Assembly (NCBI RefSeq): GCF_009755605.1
Contig: NZ_WPNZ01000006.1
Coordinates: 62,001 to 126,000, forward strand
Reading direction: 5' to 3'
Source of the DNA: Streptomyces typhae
Lineage (GTDB): Bacteria > Actinomycetota > Actinomycetes > Streptomycetales > Streptomycetaceae
DNA length: 64,000 nt
Shown: piece by piece, positions 23,615-34,962 of the stretch
Layout of the letters: every line of letters begins with the position of its first letter
How positions within the stretch are numbered: the stretch's first letter is position 1
Program-made: the position numbers and the translations under genes
Notes under the pieces: generated by a model
Databases searched by the model: none
Told to the model about the DNA's origin: nothing
The model's input: only the letters and a program-made list of their open reading frames with translations

Positions 23615-25984
23615 ATGTCGACCTTTCTGTACCGTCTCGGCCTCGCCGCCTTCCGGTGGCGGGGCCGGGTGGCCCTGCTGTGGGTGGCCGTCCTCGCCGC
23701 CGTCGGTCTCGGCGCCCTGGGCGCCGGCGACGCGCCCGAGGACGAGGGCGCGATACCGGGCATCGAGTCCCGACGCGCCTTCGACCTGATCGACGAGCGG
23801 TTCCCCGGCTCCGCCGCCGACGGGGCGAGCGCCCGGATCGTCTTCGTCGCCCCCGGCGGCGAGCGGGTCACGGCGGCCGGCTACCGGGCGGCGGTCGGGG
23901 CCCTGGTGGCCGAGGTGGGCAGGGGCAGCCAGGTCGCCGACGTCACCGGGCCCTTGACCGGTTCCGGCGCCGGCACGGACGACGTCGGCAGGGACCAGGT
24001 CAGCGAGGACCGGTCGACGGCGTACGCCACCGTCACCTACAAGGTGACGGCCGACGACCTCACCGGCGCGTCCAAGGACGCTCTGGAGCGTGCGGTCGAG
24101 CGGGCCCGGGACTCGGGCCTCACCGTCGAGACCGGTGGTGACGCCGTGACGAGCGAGGCCGCGGGGGGCCTCGGCGAGATCCTCGGCTTCGTCGTCGCGG
24201 CGGGCGTTCTGCTGATCACCTTCGGATCCCTGGCCGCCGCGGGGCTGCCGCTCGTCTCCGCCGTGGTCGGCGTCGGTCTGAGCATGGCCGCGATCATGGC
24301 GTTGGGCGGCGTGCTCGGCCTGTCGTCGTCCACCGGTGAACTCGCCCTGATGATCGGCATCGCCGTCGGGGTGGACTACGCCCTGTTCGTCGTCTCCCGC
24401 TACCGGGAGGAGCGTGCCGGGGGCCACGATCCCCGGCGGGCGGCCGGCCTCGCCGTGGGCACCGCGGGTTCCGCGGTCGTCTTCGCCGGTCTCACGGTGG
24501 TCATCGCGCTCGCCGGTCTCTCCGTGATCGGCGTGCCGACGCTGACCAGGATGGGCCTGACCGCCGCGGGCGCCGTCGTGATCGCCGTGCTCGTCACGCT
24601 CACGCTCGTTCCCGCGCTCCTCGGCTTCTGGCCGGAGGCGGTCCGCGGCGGGCGGCGGGGCCGCGGCCGCACGGGTGGAACGGCGGGGCGCCGGTTCCGT
24701 ACACGCTGGTTCCGTACGCGGGCATTCCGTACGCGTGAGTTCCGTACGCGCCGGACGCGTCGCGCCGAGGACCGGCGGATGGGTGTGCGGTGGGCCCGCT
24801 TCGTCCTGCGCCGCCCCGTGCCGGTCCTGCTCGCTTCGGTGGCCGCCCTCGGCGCACTCGCCGTACCGGCACTCGATCTGCGCCTCGGCATGCCCGGTGA
24901 CGAGGCGAAGCCCACCTCCACCTCGGAGCGCCGCGCGTACGACGCTCTCGCGGACGGCTTCGGCCCCGGCTTCAACGGCCCGCTGACCGTCGTCGTGGAC
25001 GCCCGGAACGCGGGCTCCCCCGAGGACGCGGCCGCGTCGGTCGGGGCGGTCGCCGACAGGATCGCGGCCACCGAGGGCGTCGTCGCCGTCTCCCCGCCCC
25101 GGTTCAACGCCGCCGAGGACACCGCCGTCCTGCGGGTCACCCCCGCCACCGCGCCCACCAGCGAACGCACGAAGGACCTCGTCCGCACGATCCGGGACGA
25201 GCGCCCCCGCACCGAGTCGGCCACCGGCGCCACCTTCGAGGTGACCGGCACCACGGCGCTGAACATCGACGTCGCCCAGAAGATGACGGCCGCTCTGATC
25301 CCCTACCTCCTCGTCGTGGTGGGCCTGGCCTTCCTCCTGCTGACGGTGGTGTTCCGTTCCCTGCTCGTCCCGCTGAAAGCGGCCCTCGGCTTCCTGCTGT
25401 CCGTCGCCGCGTCCTTCGGCGCGCTGGTCACGGTGTTCCAGAACGGGCACGGCGCCGCGCTCCTCGGTATCGACCAGACAGGACCGGTCATGAGCCAGAT
25501 GCCGCTCGTCCTCGTCGGCATCGTGTTCGGCCTCGCCATGGACTACCAGGTGTTCCTGGTGTCCCGGATGCGGGAGGCATACGTGCGCGGCAGCGGGCCA
25601 GGGGACGCCGTCGTCGCCGGGTTCCGGCACAGCGGCCGGGTCGTGGTGGCGGCGGCGCTGATCATGACGTGTGTCTTCGCGGGCTTCATGACCGGCGGCG
25701 AGACGCTCCTCAAGATGGTCGGCTTCGGACTGGCCGTCGCGGTCCTGTTCGACGCCTTCGTCGTCCGGATGGCGTTGGTGCCCGCCGCCCTCGTCCTGCT
25801 CGGCGACCGCGCGTGGTGGCTGCCGCGCGCCGTCGGCCGGCTCCTGCCGCGGGTCGACGTGGAGGGCGAGGCGCTGACGCGGGCAGCGGTCCCCCGCCCC
25901 GCGGCCGACGCCCCCGCCCTCGCGGCGTCCTCGGCACGGCAGGACTCCCCCCGTGGCGCCGGCCAGGGGAACGACCGCGCATGA
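23615..25984 (+). CDS. MMPL/RND-family membrane exporter
   Basis: The 789-residue protein starts at ATG 23615 with GGAG about seven bases upstream. It has the RND duplicated layout: one helix plus an outer domain plus five helices, twice. The Asp-containing helix motifs GVDYALFVVSRYRE and AMDYQVFLVSRMRE mark MmpL-type proton-driven exporters, which in actinobacteria move lipids, glycolipids or antibiotics. The cytoplasmic loop between halves holds a 15-bp tandem repeat giving four FRTR units. It overlaps the LuxR-type remnant by ATGA, suggesting it once was paired with a regulator gene. Confidence 0.9.
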   Translation: MSTFLYRLGLAAFRWRGRVALLWVAVLAAVGLGALGAGDAPEDEGAIPGIESRRAFDLIDERFPGSAADGASARIVFVAPGGERVTAAGYRAAVGALVAEVGRGSQVADVTGPLTGSGAGTDDVGRDQVSEDRSTAYATVTYKVTADDLTGASKDALERAVERARDSGLTVETGGDAVTSEAAGGLGEILGFVVAAGVLLITFGSLAAAGLPLVSAVVGVGLSMAAIMALGGVLGLSSSTGELALMIGIAVGVDYALFVVSRYREERAGGHDPRRAAGLAVGTAGSAVVFAGLTVVIALAGLSVIGVPTLTRMGLTAAGAVVIAVLVTLTLVPALLGFWPEAVRGGRRGRGRTGGTAGRRFRTRWFRTRAFRTREFRTRRTRRAEDRRMGVRWARFVLRRPVPVLLASVAALGALAVPALDLRLGMPGDEAKPTSTSERRAYDALADGFGPGFNGPLTVVVDARNAGSPEDAAASVGAVADRIAATEGVVAVSPPRFNAAEDTAVLRVTPATAPTSERTKDLVRTIRDERPRTESATGATFEVTGTTALNIDVAQKMTAALIPYLLVVVGLAFLLLTVVFRSLLVPLKAALGFLLSVAASFGALVTVFQNGHGAALLGIDQTGPVMSQMPLVLVGIVFGLAMDYQVFLVSRMREAYVRGSGPGDAVVAGFRHSGRVVVAAALIMTCVFAGFMTGGETLLKMVGFGLAVAVLFDAFVVRMALVPAALVLLGDRAWWLPRAVGRLLPRVDVEGEALTRAAVPRPAADAPALAASSARQDSPRGAGQGNDRA
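24695..24754. repeat. Four 15-bp in-frame repeats inside the MMPL gene
   Basis: Units start at 24695, 24710, 24725 and 24740, each beginning TTCCGTAC and encoding FRTR plus one variable residue. They add about 20 residues of strongly basic sequence to the cytoplasmic loop between the two RND halves. Confidence 0.9.
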
Positions 25985-26160
25985 CCACCCGCACCCTCAT
26001 CCGCCGCTTCCTCGCCACCCCCGGCTCGGTGTCCGACGCCGTACGGCCCGAGCGGTGGGCCTCTCTGACGGCCCGTGAGCGCGAGGTGACGTCGTGGATC
26101 GCGGAGGGCCTGTCCGACGGGAGATCGCCGGGCAGCTGTTCTCAGCCCGCAACAGGGCGC
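25981..26160 (+). pseudogene. Remnant of a NarL/LuxR-type response regulator
   Basis: From the ATG at 25981 the frame reads MTTRTLIRRF, then ERWASLTAREREVTSWIAEG and LSDG. This is the linker and first half of a LuxR-type helix-turn-helix; LTAREREV and GLSDGEIA are hallmarks. After GACGG the next family residues (EIAGQLFS) appear only after a one-base shift, so a single base is lost near 26113. The receiver domain is missing and the HTH end is cut by the opposite-strand glycosyltransferase gene. About 180 bp remain. Confidence 0.75.
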
Positions 26161-26172
26161 GAGGGGAGCGCC

Positions 26173-27408
26173 TCAGCAGTTGGCCAGGGCCGCGTCCACC
26201 GGGGCCACCGCGTCCTCCGTCGCGAGGCGGGACGCCAGGGCGTGGGCGCGGGACCGGTGGGAGGGGTCCTCGGTGGCGCGGACCAGGGCGTCGGCGAGGC
26301 GGGCGGTGGTCAGCCCGCGCAGGGGCACCGCGCACGGCGCGACGCCGAGGGCGGTGAGCCGTTCGGCCCAGAACGTCTCGTCGAACTGGATGGGCACCGG
26401 CACGGCGGGCACCCCCGCGCGCAGCCCGGCGGCGGTCGTGCCCGCGCCCGCGTGGTGGACGACGGCGGCCATCCGCGGGAACAGGGCGCTGTGGGGCACG
26501 TCGCCGATGGTGAGGACGTCGTCGCCGGTGGCGGCGAGCCCGGCCCAGCCCCGCTGGACCACCCCGCGCAGGCCCGCCGCACGCAGCGCGCGCACCACCT
26601 GGGCGCTGAGGCGGTCGGGGTCGGGGACGGTGGCGCTGCCGAGGCCGACGTAGACGGGCGGCGGGCCCGCGGCCAGGAAGTCCTCCAGGTCGGCGGGCAG
26701 CCGACCCGTGTCGTGCGGCCACCAGTAACCCACGACGTCGAGGCCGGGGCGCCAGTCGTGGGGCCGGGGCACGATCCGCGGGCTGAAGCCGTGCAGGACC
26801 GGCCACCGCCGGTGTTCGTGGGCGCGGCGCGACGCCGCGAGGGTGCGGGGCGCCAGGCCGAGCTGCTTCCTGAGGTCGCGGGCGGTGTCGTGGAAGATCC
26901 GCTCGATGAGGGTGAGGACGGCGTGTCCGGCGAGGCGGTTGCCGGTCCGGCCCAGGGAGCGCGTCCCCGTCATCGGGGGCGGGAAGACACCGGTGGGGTA
27001 GAAGGGCTGGAGGTTCACGCCGACGCTCGGCAGGCCGAGCCCTTCGGCGATCGTGCAGCCGAGCGGCGCCACCGCGCCGGACACCACGAGCGCGTCGCTG
27101 TTCTCGGCGGCCGCGAGGAGCCCGGGGGCCATCTGCGCCGCCGCGTCCTTGGCCATCGTCATGACGCGCAGCAGCCTGCCGGGCCCGGTGCGGCTGCGGT
27201 GCAGGCTCCGGCCGCGCTCCGAGTGCAGTTCTGCCCGCGGGTCGACGGGCAGGGCGTGGAAGCGGACGCCGGAGCCCGCCGTCAGCTCCTCGAACCGGCC
27301 GTGCGTCACCAGGGTCACCTCGTGCCCCGCCGCGACGAGCCCCGCCCCGAGTCCGGTGAACGGGGCCACGTCACCTCGTGAACCGGCAGTCATGATCGCT
27401 ACACGCAC
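26173..27408 (-). CDS. GT1-family (GT-B fold) glycosyltransferase
   Basis: The 411-residue protein starts at GTG 27408 and opens with MRVAIMTAGSRGDVAPFTGL, the sterol/rhamnosyl-type GT1 N-terminus. The C-terminal donor-binding signature reads VVHHAGAGTTAAGLRAGVP, then PVPIQFDETFWAERL. Relatives move sugars from nucleotide donors to lipids or natural products. It lies 101 bp downstream of the siderophore carrier-protein gene on the same strand, so it could be cotranscribed. Glucosylation of the catechol siderophore, as IroB does for salmochelin, is possible but not shown; a lipid acceptor, exported by the neighbouring MMPL pump, is an alternative. Confidence 0.85.
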   Translation of the reverse strand: MRVAIMTAGSRGDVAPFTGLGAGLVAAGHEVTLVTHGRFEELTAGSGVRFHALPVDPRAELHSERGRSLHRSRTGPGRLLRVMTMAKDAAAQMAPGLLAAAENSDALVVSGAVAPLGCTIAEGLGLPSVGVNLQPFYPTGVFPPPMTGTRSLGRTGNRLAGHAVLTLIERIFHDTARDLRKQLGLAPRTLAASRRAHEHRRWPVLHGFSPRIVPRPHDWRPGLDVVGYWWPHDTGRLPADLEDFLAAGPPPVYVGLGSATVPDPDRLSAQVVRALRAAGLRGVVQRGWAGLAATGDDVLTIGDVPHSALFPRMAAVVHHAGAGTTAAGLRAGVPAVPVPIQFDETFWAERLTALGVAPCAVPLRGLTTARLADALVRATEDPSHRSRAHALASRLATEDAVAPVDAALANC

Positions 27409-27509
27409 GGTGCCCAGTATGGCGACACCGGCACCTCGTAGTGGGAGGAACGCACGGACACGGCCGGACCGCCCCGCCCTCTCACGTCCGGCGGTGGCCC
27501 CGGGCTCCC

Positions 27510-27746
27510 TCAGGCGGTGAGCCCGAGCAGCGCCGCCCAGGCGTCCACGGCGGGCCGCTCGGCGAGGTCGGTCAGGGCCACCTCCACGCCGTACGTCTCC
27601 CGCCAGCGGCCGACCAGCGTCATCAGGCGTACGGAGTCGAGTCCGTAGTCGATGAGGTTCTCGTCGAGGGGGATGTCGCCGGGCTCCTCGCCGAGCACGT
27701 CGGCGATGTCCTTGCGCAGCTGATCCAGGGTCAGGGTCGCGCTCAC
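27510..27746 (-). CDS. Stand-alone aryl carrier protein for 2,3-dihydroxybenzoate
   Basis: The 78-residue protein starts at GTG 27746, five bases after the isochorismatase stop. It is a single four-helix carrier domain with the phosphopantetheine Ser in DYGLDSVRLM. In E. coli EntB and Bacillus DhbB this domain is fused to the isochorismatase; here the two are separate genes. It would hold DHB, loaded by the DhbE-like ligase, and present it to the first condensation domain of the NRPS at 45-52 kb. It is the last gene of the dhb operon. Confidence 0.92.
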   Translation of the reverse strand: MSATLTLDQLRKDIADVLGEEPGDIPLDENLIDYGLDSVRLMTLVGRWRETYGVEVALTDLAERPAVDAWAALLGLTA

Positions 27747-27751
27747 GGTGG

Positions 27752-28384
27752 TCAGTTCCCTTCGAGGACGGTGTCGGTGGTGGTGACGACGGCGCAGCGT
27801 CCGGCGGCCCAGCGCAGCGCCATCGCGTGGTCGTCGGCGGAGAAGTCGGCCACGGCGTCGGCCACGACGAAGGCCTTCAGGTCCCGCATCCAGGCGTCGG
27901 CCGCCGTCATCAGGACGCCGATGTGGGCGTAGATCCCGGTGATCACGAGCTGGTCGCGGCCGAGGTCGCGCAGGTGCTCCTCCAGGCCCGTGCGGACGAA
28001 CCCGCTGTACTTCCACTTCGTCAGGACCTTGTCGCCGGGGCCGGGGGCGACGGCGTCGGCGATGGCCGCGGCGTGCGCGTCGTCCGGTAGCCCCGCACCC
28101 CAGAAGTCCTGCTGGAGGCCGCGCTGTTCGGGTGTCTGGCCGCCGGGCTGCGCGGTGTAGAGCACCGGGATGCCGAGGGCGGCGGCACGTTCCTTGAGGG
28201 TGCGTACGTTGGCCAGGAGCTGCGGCACGGGCGCGGCGTCGGCCTCGTACGCCGACAGGAAGTAGTTCTGCAGGTCGTGCACGAGGAGCACGGCGCGCGC
28301 CGGGTCGACCTTCCAGTCGACGCGGTTGCGGGGCAGCTCGGCGGCGGCGGGCAGCGGGTAGGAGCTGATGGCGGGCAGGGCCAT
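27752..28384 (-). CDS. dhbB: Isochorismatase (DhbB/EntB catalytic domain)
   Basis: The 210-residue protein begins [12 protein letters not shown] and carries the cysteine-hydrolase fold with Asp in [10 protein letters not shown] and the [13 protein letters not shown] block. The usual nucleophile Cys is replaced in isochorismatases of siderophore clusters (here GIYAHIG), which hydrolyse the vinyl ether rather than an amide. It turns isochorismate into 2,3-dihydro-2,3-dihydroxybenzoate. Unlike EntB it lacks the C-terminal carrier domain, supplied by the next gene. It follows dhbE by 81 bp. Confidence 0.93.
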   Translation of the reverse strand: MALPAISSYPLPAAAELPRNRVDWKVDPARAVLLVHDLQNYFLSAYEADAAPVPQLLANVRTLKERAAALGIPVLYTAQPGGQTPEQRGLQQDFWGAGLPDDAHAAAIADAVAPGPGDKVLTKWKYSGFVRTGLEEHLRDLGRDQLVITGIYAHIGVLMTAADAWMRDLKAFVVADAVADFSADDHAMALRWAAGRCAVVTTTDTVLEGN

Positions 28385-28465
28385 GGTGCGGGGAGTTCCG
28401 TTCGGGTGAGTCGGGGTGTCGGGGACTGTGCTGCCAGGGGCCCGGGGGCGCCGAGCCCTGGCGGG

Positions 28466-30144
<1,679 letters not shown>

Positions 30145-30148
<4 letters not shown>

Positions 30149-31353
30149 AGCTCGGCCCCCACCGCGGCGAGGAAGGTCCGGAACTTGGCGGCGGTCTCCG
30201 CGGTCTCGGCCTCCGGCTCGGAGGCGGCCACGACGCCCGCGCCCGCGTACAGCCGCAGCGAGCTCGGCTCGGCCTCGGCGCAGCGGATGGTGACGACCCA
30301 TTCGCCGTCGCCCGCCGCGTCGCCCCAGCCGACCATGCCGGTGAAGAAGCCGCGGTCGAAGGGCTCGCTGTCCCGGATGACGTCGCGGGCCGTCGCGGTC
30401 GGGGTGCCGCACACGGCGGGGGTCGGGTGCAGGGCGCAGGCCAGTTCGAGCGCGGAGGCGCCGGGGCCCGCGAGGGTGCCGGTGACGGTGGTGGACAGGT
30501 GCCACATGGCGGCGGTGCGGATCAGCGTGGGCTTCGCCGGGACGGTCATGTCCGTGCAGTGCGGTGCGAGTGCCTGGTGGACGGCGTGGACGACGACGGC
30601 GTGCTCGTGCAGGTCCTTGGCCGACTGGAGCAGCGCCGCGGCCCTGCGCACGTCCTCGGCGAGGTCGTCGCTGCGCGGAATGGAGCCGGCCAGCGGATTG
30701 GCGACCACGTGGCGGCCCCGGCGGGAGACCAGGAGTTCGGGGCTGGCGCCGATGAGGGTCCGTTCGGGCCCCGTGGGCAGGGCGAAGGTGTAGCCGCCGG
30801 GATCGCGGCGGGCCAGGCGCTGGAGCATGGCGGGGACGTCGAGGGGCTCGGCGCAGTCTAGTTCGAGGGTGCGGGCGAGCACGACCTTGCTGAAGTCGCC
30901 GCGCCACATGCGCTCGACGGCGGCGGCCACGGAGGCTCCGTACACCTCGGGGGCCGGCACCTGCCGGATGCGCCAGTCGGCGCGCCCCGGTGCCTCGGCG
31001 GGCAGGGCGATCAGCGGGTCCGCGGCGAGCGGCGGTGCGTCGCGCAGCGACTGCGGCACCGCGAGCGCGGCCGGTGCGCTCTGGTCGAACGGCACGGCTC
31101 CGACGACGACCGGGGACGCGGCGCCGTCGGCGCGGGCGCGGGTGAGGGTCTGGGCGACGCGCGCCGCCAAGGGTCTCTCGTCGTGCGGCACTTCGCTGTG
31201 CACTCCTTGGCCGAGCAGGGTGCGGGTGGGCGTGCCGAGGAAGCGCTCGCCGGGACGGTAGTCGGCGAGGAGTGCGGTCGCCGCGCCCACGGCGGGGTGG
31301 GCCGGGTCGGCGAGGGCGGGGACGTGTGTGGCGACATCGGGTGCCGTCGACAC
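30145..31353 (-). CDS. dhbC: Isochorismate synthase (DhbC/EntC)
   Basis: The 402-residue protein starts at GTG 31353. The chorismate-binding domain shows [45 protein letters not shown] and [14 protein letters not shown], the full set of MST-family blocks with the isochorismate synthase pattern. It diverts chorismate to isochorismate with Mg2+. It lies between dhbA and dhbE in the iron-box-controlled operon. Confidence 0.94.
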
Positions 31354-31478
31354 CGGGGGCTCCGTTTCTCTCCCGGCCCGTGCTCCAGGGGGAGGCACGG
31401 CCGCGAGTGCGGGGGTGGATGGGGTGCGCGTGCGGCCCGTCGGGTGTGGGCCGTGTGCGCGGGGCGGGGTGCGGGGCG

Positions 31479-32321
31479 TCACCGCAGGGTGGCGCCGCCG
31501 TCGACGTAGAGCTCCTGCATGGTGATGTGCCGCGCCCGGTCGGAGGCGAGGAAGAGGACGGCCTCGGCGATGTCGTCGGGTGCGGCGATACGGCCGAGCG
31601 GGATGCCGGTGCGGAACGTGGCGGGGTCGCCGTCGATGACGCGCTGCGGGGCGGCGGCGTCGGACCACAGGGCGCGTTGCATCGCGGTGTCGGTGGATCC
31701 GGGGGCGACGATGTTGCAGCGTACGCCGCTGCGGGCGAGTTCGAGGCCCAGGCACTTGGTGTACATGGCCGCGGCAGCCTTGGAGGCGGCGTACGCGGCC
31801 ATGCCGGTGCGGGGCACTCCGGCGGCGTTGGAGCCGACGGTGACGATGCTGCCGCGGCCGCGTGCGGTCATGCGGGCCGCGACCGCGCGCGAGGTGTGGA
31901 AGACGCCGGTGGTGTTCACGGCGAAGGTGTCCGCCCAGTCCTCGTCGGTGAGTTCGGCGGCGGGCCCCGGGCGAAGGATTCCGGCCACATTGACGAGGAT
32001 GTCGAGCGGGCCGTGGGCGCGCTCGACGTCGTTCACGACGGTGTCGACCGTCGCGGCGTCGGTGACGTCCATGACATGTGCGGTGATGGTGCCCGGCGGT
32101 GCCGTGTCGTGCGGCGCCGGTGCTTCAGGCCGGTCGGCGGCGCGGTCGGGGCCGGCGGCGATGCCGTCAAGTGCCTCGGCGGTGCGGTCGGTGGCCACGA
32201 CATGGGCGCCCTCGGCGGCGAGGCACCTGGCCACGGCCGCGCCGATGCCCTGCCCGGCTCCGGTAACCAGGGCCGTTCTCCCGGCCAATTCGGCGCCTAT
32301 GCCGGATATGTGTGCGGACAT
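31479..32321 (-). CDS. dhbA: 2,3-dihydro-2,3-dihydroxybenzoate dehydrogenase (DhbA/EntA)
   Basis: The 280-residue SDR protein starts at ATG 32321 with GGGGAG six bases upstream. It has [13 protein letters not shown] for NAD binding, NVAGILRPG, the catalytic Ser in VGSNAAG, and Tyr/Lys in YAASKAA. It oxidises the dihydrodiol to 2,3-dihydroxybenzoate. An insert of about 20 residues (near 65-85) is not usual for EntA. It is the first gene of the minus-strand operon; an iron box is 21 bp upstream. Confidence 0.93.
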   Translation of the reverse strand: MSAHISGIGAELAGRTALVTGAGQGIGAAVARCLAAEGAHVVATDRTAEALDGIAAGPDRAADRPEAPAPHDTAPPGTITAHVMDVTDAATVDTVVNDVERAHGPLDILVNVAGILRPGPAAELTDEDWADTFAVNTTGVFHTSRAVAARMTARGRGSIVTVGSNAAGVPRTGMAAYAASKAAAAMYTKCLGLELARSGVRCNIVAPGSTDTAMQRALWSDAAAPQRVIDGDPATFRTGIPLGRIAAPDDIAEAVLFLASDRARHITMQELYVDGGATLR

Positions 32322-32341
32322 GAGCAGCTCCCCCCTCATTC

Positions 32342-32360
32342 TTAGGTAAGCCTAACCTAA
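32342..32360. promoter_or_regulatory. Iron box 1 (DmdR/IdeR) for the dhb operon
   Basis: TTAGGTAAGCCTAACCTAA matches the 19-bp actinobacterial iron box TTAGGTTAGGCTAACCTAA at 17 of 19 positions. It lies 21 bp upstream of the dhbA start. Confidence 0.9.
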
Positions 32361-32405
32361 ATCAGACACGGCGTGTTCTGAACGCAGCCCCTGGCGGGGA
32401 ATGTG

Positions 32406-32424
32406 TTTGGTTAGGCTAACCTCA
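32406..32424. promoter_or_regulatory. Iron box 2 for the fused permease
   Basis: TTTGGTTAGGCTAACCTCA matches the 19-bp consensus at 17 of 19 positions. Only four bases part it from the permease ATG at 32429, so it overlaps the likely transcript start. Confidence 0.9.
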
Positions 32425-32428
32425 CCTC

Positions 32429-34906
32429 ATGCAGTCGCAGCACACGGGTACACCGCAGCTCACCGCCGAAGAGGACGCGTCGGCGGGGCAGTTGGCCGCT
32501 CCGTCCTCGCAGGGGCGTGATTCGGCCAACTCCGCCTCGGCGGCCGAGGCCACCTCGGGGACCGAGGCCACCTCGGGGACCGAGGCCACCTCGGGGACCG
32601 AAACCACCTCGGCGGCCGAGACCACCTCAGCGGCCGGGATCACCTCCGCGGGCAACTCCACCCCGGCTCCGCCTCCGGCGGGCGTCCCGGACGCCGACGG
32701 GCGCAAGGTCCGCCTGCGCGTCCTCGTCCTCGCCGCGCTCCTCCTCGTGCTGTGCGCCGTGTCGCTGTCCGTGGGCGCCGGTGAGGTGGGGGCGTCGGGC
32801 GCGCTCGACTATCTCCTTGACCGCGGCGGTGCCCGCGCCGACTCCCGGCTGTCCCTCGTCATCGGCGATCTGCGGCTGCCGCGCACCCTGACCGCCGTCC
32901 TCGTCGGCACCGCCCTCGGCGTCGCCGGGTGCCTGCTCCAGGCCGTCACCCGCAACCCGCTGGCCGAGACCGGCCTGCTCGGCGTGAACGCGGGCGCCTC
33001 CCTGGGCGTGGTGGCCGGCATCGCGCTGCTCGGGCTCGACTCGGGGTTCGCCTATCTCGTCTGCGCGTTCGCCGGTGCCGTTCTCGCCAGCGGCCTGGTG
33101 CTCCTGATCGCCGGGCGGGGCGGCGGCTCGCCGATGCGCCTGGTGCTCGCGGGCTCCGCGCTCGGCGCCACCTTCGGCGGGCTCACCAGCGTGATCGTGG
33201 TGAACTCCGCCGAGACCTACGACCGCTTCCGGTTCTGGGTGCTCGGTTCGCTCGCGGGCGTCGAGGGGTACGGCGAACTGGCCCGGCTCGCACCGGTCGT
33301 CGGCGCCGGCCTCGTCGTCGCCGCGCTGGTCGTCCGACCGCTGTCGGCGCTCGCCCTAGGCGACGACCTGGCACGGGGCCTCGGCCACCGCCCGTCCGTC
33401 ACCCGTACCGTCGTCGCCGTCGCGGTCACCCTGCTCACCGCCGCGGCCGTGGCGCTCGCGGGCCCCATCTCCTTCCTCGGCCTCGTCGCGGGCTTCGCGG
33501 CGCGCGGTCTCGCGGGGCCGCGGCTGCCCGCCCGCCTCGTGCTCGCCGGGCTCGTCGGCGCCGGTGTCCTCACCGCCGCGGACGTGGCCGCGCGGGTGGT
33601 GTCCCGCCCCTTCGAGGCACCGGTCTCCGTGATCGTCGCGCTCATCGGGGCGCCGGTCCTCATCGGCATCGTGCGGTCGCGGCAGCTCGCGACGATGGGC
33701 ATGACCGACCCGGCCACGGAGGAGAGCCGGGGCAGCGGAAAGCGACGGTTCGCGCCCGTGCGGGCGGTGCTCCGCCCCGGCCTCGCATCCCGCGAGGACC
33801 GCGCCGCTCTCCGCTCCCGCGAGGACCGCGCCGCAGAGGCCCACCGCACCACCGGCACCGGAACCGGCCGCGTCGACGGGCTCATGGTCCTGCGCGGCGG
33901 CCCGGTCTCGCTGCTCGTCGCGCGCCGCCCCGCCTTCGCCGCGCTGGTACTCGCCGCCCTGCTCGCCGGTGCCGTCGTCCTGTCCGCGTACGCCGGGCAG
34001 AGCGACATGGGCATCTCGCGCACCTTCCACGCGGTCCTCGGCCAGGGCGACCGCTTCGACGTGCTGCTCGTACAGAAGTTCCGGCTCGGCCGGATCGTCG
34101 CAGGGCTCGTCGCGGGTGCCGCCCTCGGCCTCGCGGGCTGTCTCACCCAGACCCTGGCGCGCAACCGCCTCGCCACCCCCGAACTCCTCGGCGTCAACGA
34201 CGGCGCCACCGCCGCCGTCCTGCTGTCCGCCACGCTCAGCGCCAGCGGCACGTTCGGCGCCTGGTGGGCAGGGCCGCTCGGCGCCCTGGTCGCCGTGGTC
34301 GTGGTGACCGCCGTGTCCGGCGGCGCCGGGCAGCGCGGCTACCGGGTCCTCGTCGTGGGCCTCGCGATGTCGGCACTCGCCTCCGCCGTCACCCAGGTGG
34401 TGCTCTCCCGGCGCTCCCTCAACTCCGCGAGCTCCCTGTACGTGTGGACCTCCGGCAGCCTCAACGGGCGCGGCTACTCCGTCGCCGTACCGGTCCTGAT
34501 CGGCCTGGCCGTCCTGATCCCGGTCGCCCTGGCCGTCGCCAGGCACCTGGCGGTGCTCCGCTTCGACGACGACACCGCCGCGTCCCTCGGCGCGGGGCCC
34601 GCCCGCACCCGGGCCGTCTGCCTGCTGCTCGCGGTGGCCCTCGCGGGCCTCGCCGTCGGCGTCTGCGGGCCCGTCGGCTTCGTCGCCCTCGCCTCACCGG
34701 TGATCGCATCGCGGCTCGCCGGGCCGCTGCGGGTGCCGCTGATCGGCTCGATGCTCACCGGGGCGCTGCTCGTGGTCGTCGCCGACACCCTCGGGCGGAT
34801 CGCGTTCTCCGGCTCCGAACTGCCCGTGGGCATCGTGACGACCGTCCTGGGCGGTCCCTTCCTGCTGTGGGTGCTGCTCGGCCGGTCCGCGGCGACCCGC
34901 GTCTAG
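32429..34906 (+). CDS. Fused FecCD-type iron-siderophore ABC permease
   Basis: The 825-residue protein holds two BtuC/FecCD permease domains in one chain, joined by an Arg-rich linker near residues 430-475. Each half has the conserved R(L/I)PRTL/R(L/I)..V..G..L..AG..Q start and the G-rich GP(I/V)xF(V/L)(A/G)L coupling region. The first ~85 residues are hydrophilic and made of six 18-bp repeats (EATSGT/ETTSAA), absent from the family. The ATG at 32429 has no ribosome site and directly follows the iron box, so translation may be leaderless or begin downstream. ATPase and binding protein are coded 20 kb away. Confidence 0.92.
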   Translation: MQSQHTGTPQLTAEEDASAGQLAAPSSQGRDSANSASAAEATSGTEATSGTEATSGTETTSAAETTSAAGITSAGNSTPAPPPAGVPDADGRKVRLRVLVLAALLLVLCAVSLSVGAGEVGASGALDYLLDRGGARADSRLSLVIGDLRLPRTLTAVLVGTALGVAGCLLQAVTRNPLAETGLLGVNAGASLGVVAGIALLGLDSGFAYLVCAFAGAVLASGLVLLIAGRGGGSPMRLVLAGSALGATFGGLTSVIVVNSAETYDRFRFWVLGSLAGVEGYGELARLAPVVGAGLVVAALVVRPLSALALGDDLARGLGHRPSVTRTVVAVAVTLLTAAAVALAGPISFLGLVAGFAARGLAGPRLPARLVLAGLVGAGVLTAADVAARVVSRPFEAPVSVIVALIGAPVLIGIVRSRQLATMGMTDPATEESRGSGKRRFAPVRAVLRPGLASREDRAALRSREDRAAEAHRTTGTGTGRVDGLMVLRGGPVSLLVARRPAFAALVLAALLAGAVVLSAYAGQSDMGISRTFHAVLGQGDRFDVLLVQKFRLGRIVAGLVAGAALGLAGCLTQTLARNRLATPELLGVNDGATAAVLLSATLSASGTFGAWWAGPLGALVAVVVVTAVSGGAGQRGYRVLVVGLAMSALASAVTQVVLSRRSLNSASSLYVWTSGSLNGRGYSVAVPVLIGLAVLIPVALAVARHLAVLRFDDDTAASLGAGPARTRAVCLLLAVALAGLAVGVCGPVGFVALASPVIASRLAGPLRVPLIGSMLTGALLVVVADTLGRIAFSGSELPVGIVTTVLGGPFLLWVLLGRSAATRV
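32546..32653. repeat. Six 18-bp in-frame repeats in the permease N-terminus
   Basis: Units start at 32546, 32564, 32582, 32600, 32618 and 32636. The first three are identical (EATSGT); the others drift to ETTSAA and GITSAG. The identity of the first three suggests recent expansion. Confidence 0.9.
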
Positions 34907-34962
34907 GGCCACCCGGCACCGAGGGCCCCCGACCGCTCCGCTCCCCGAGAGGTACTCCAGCC

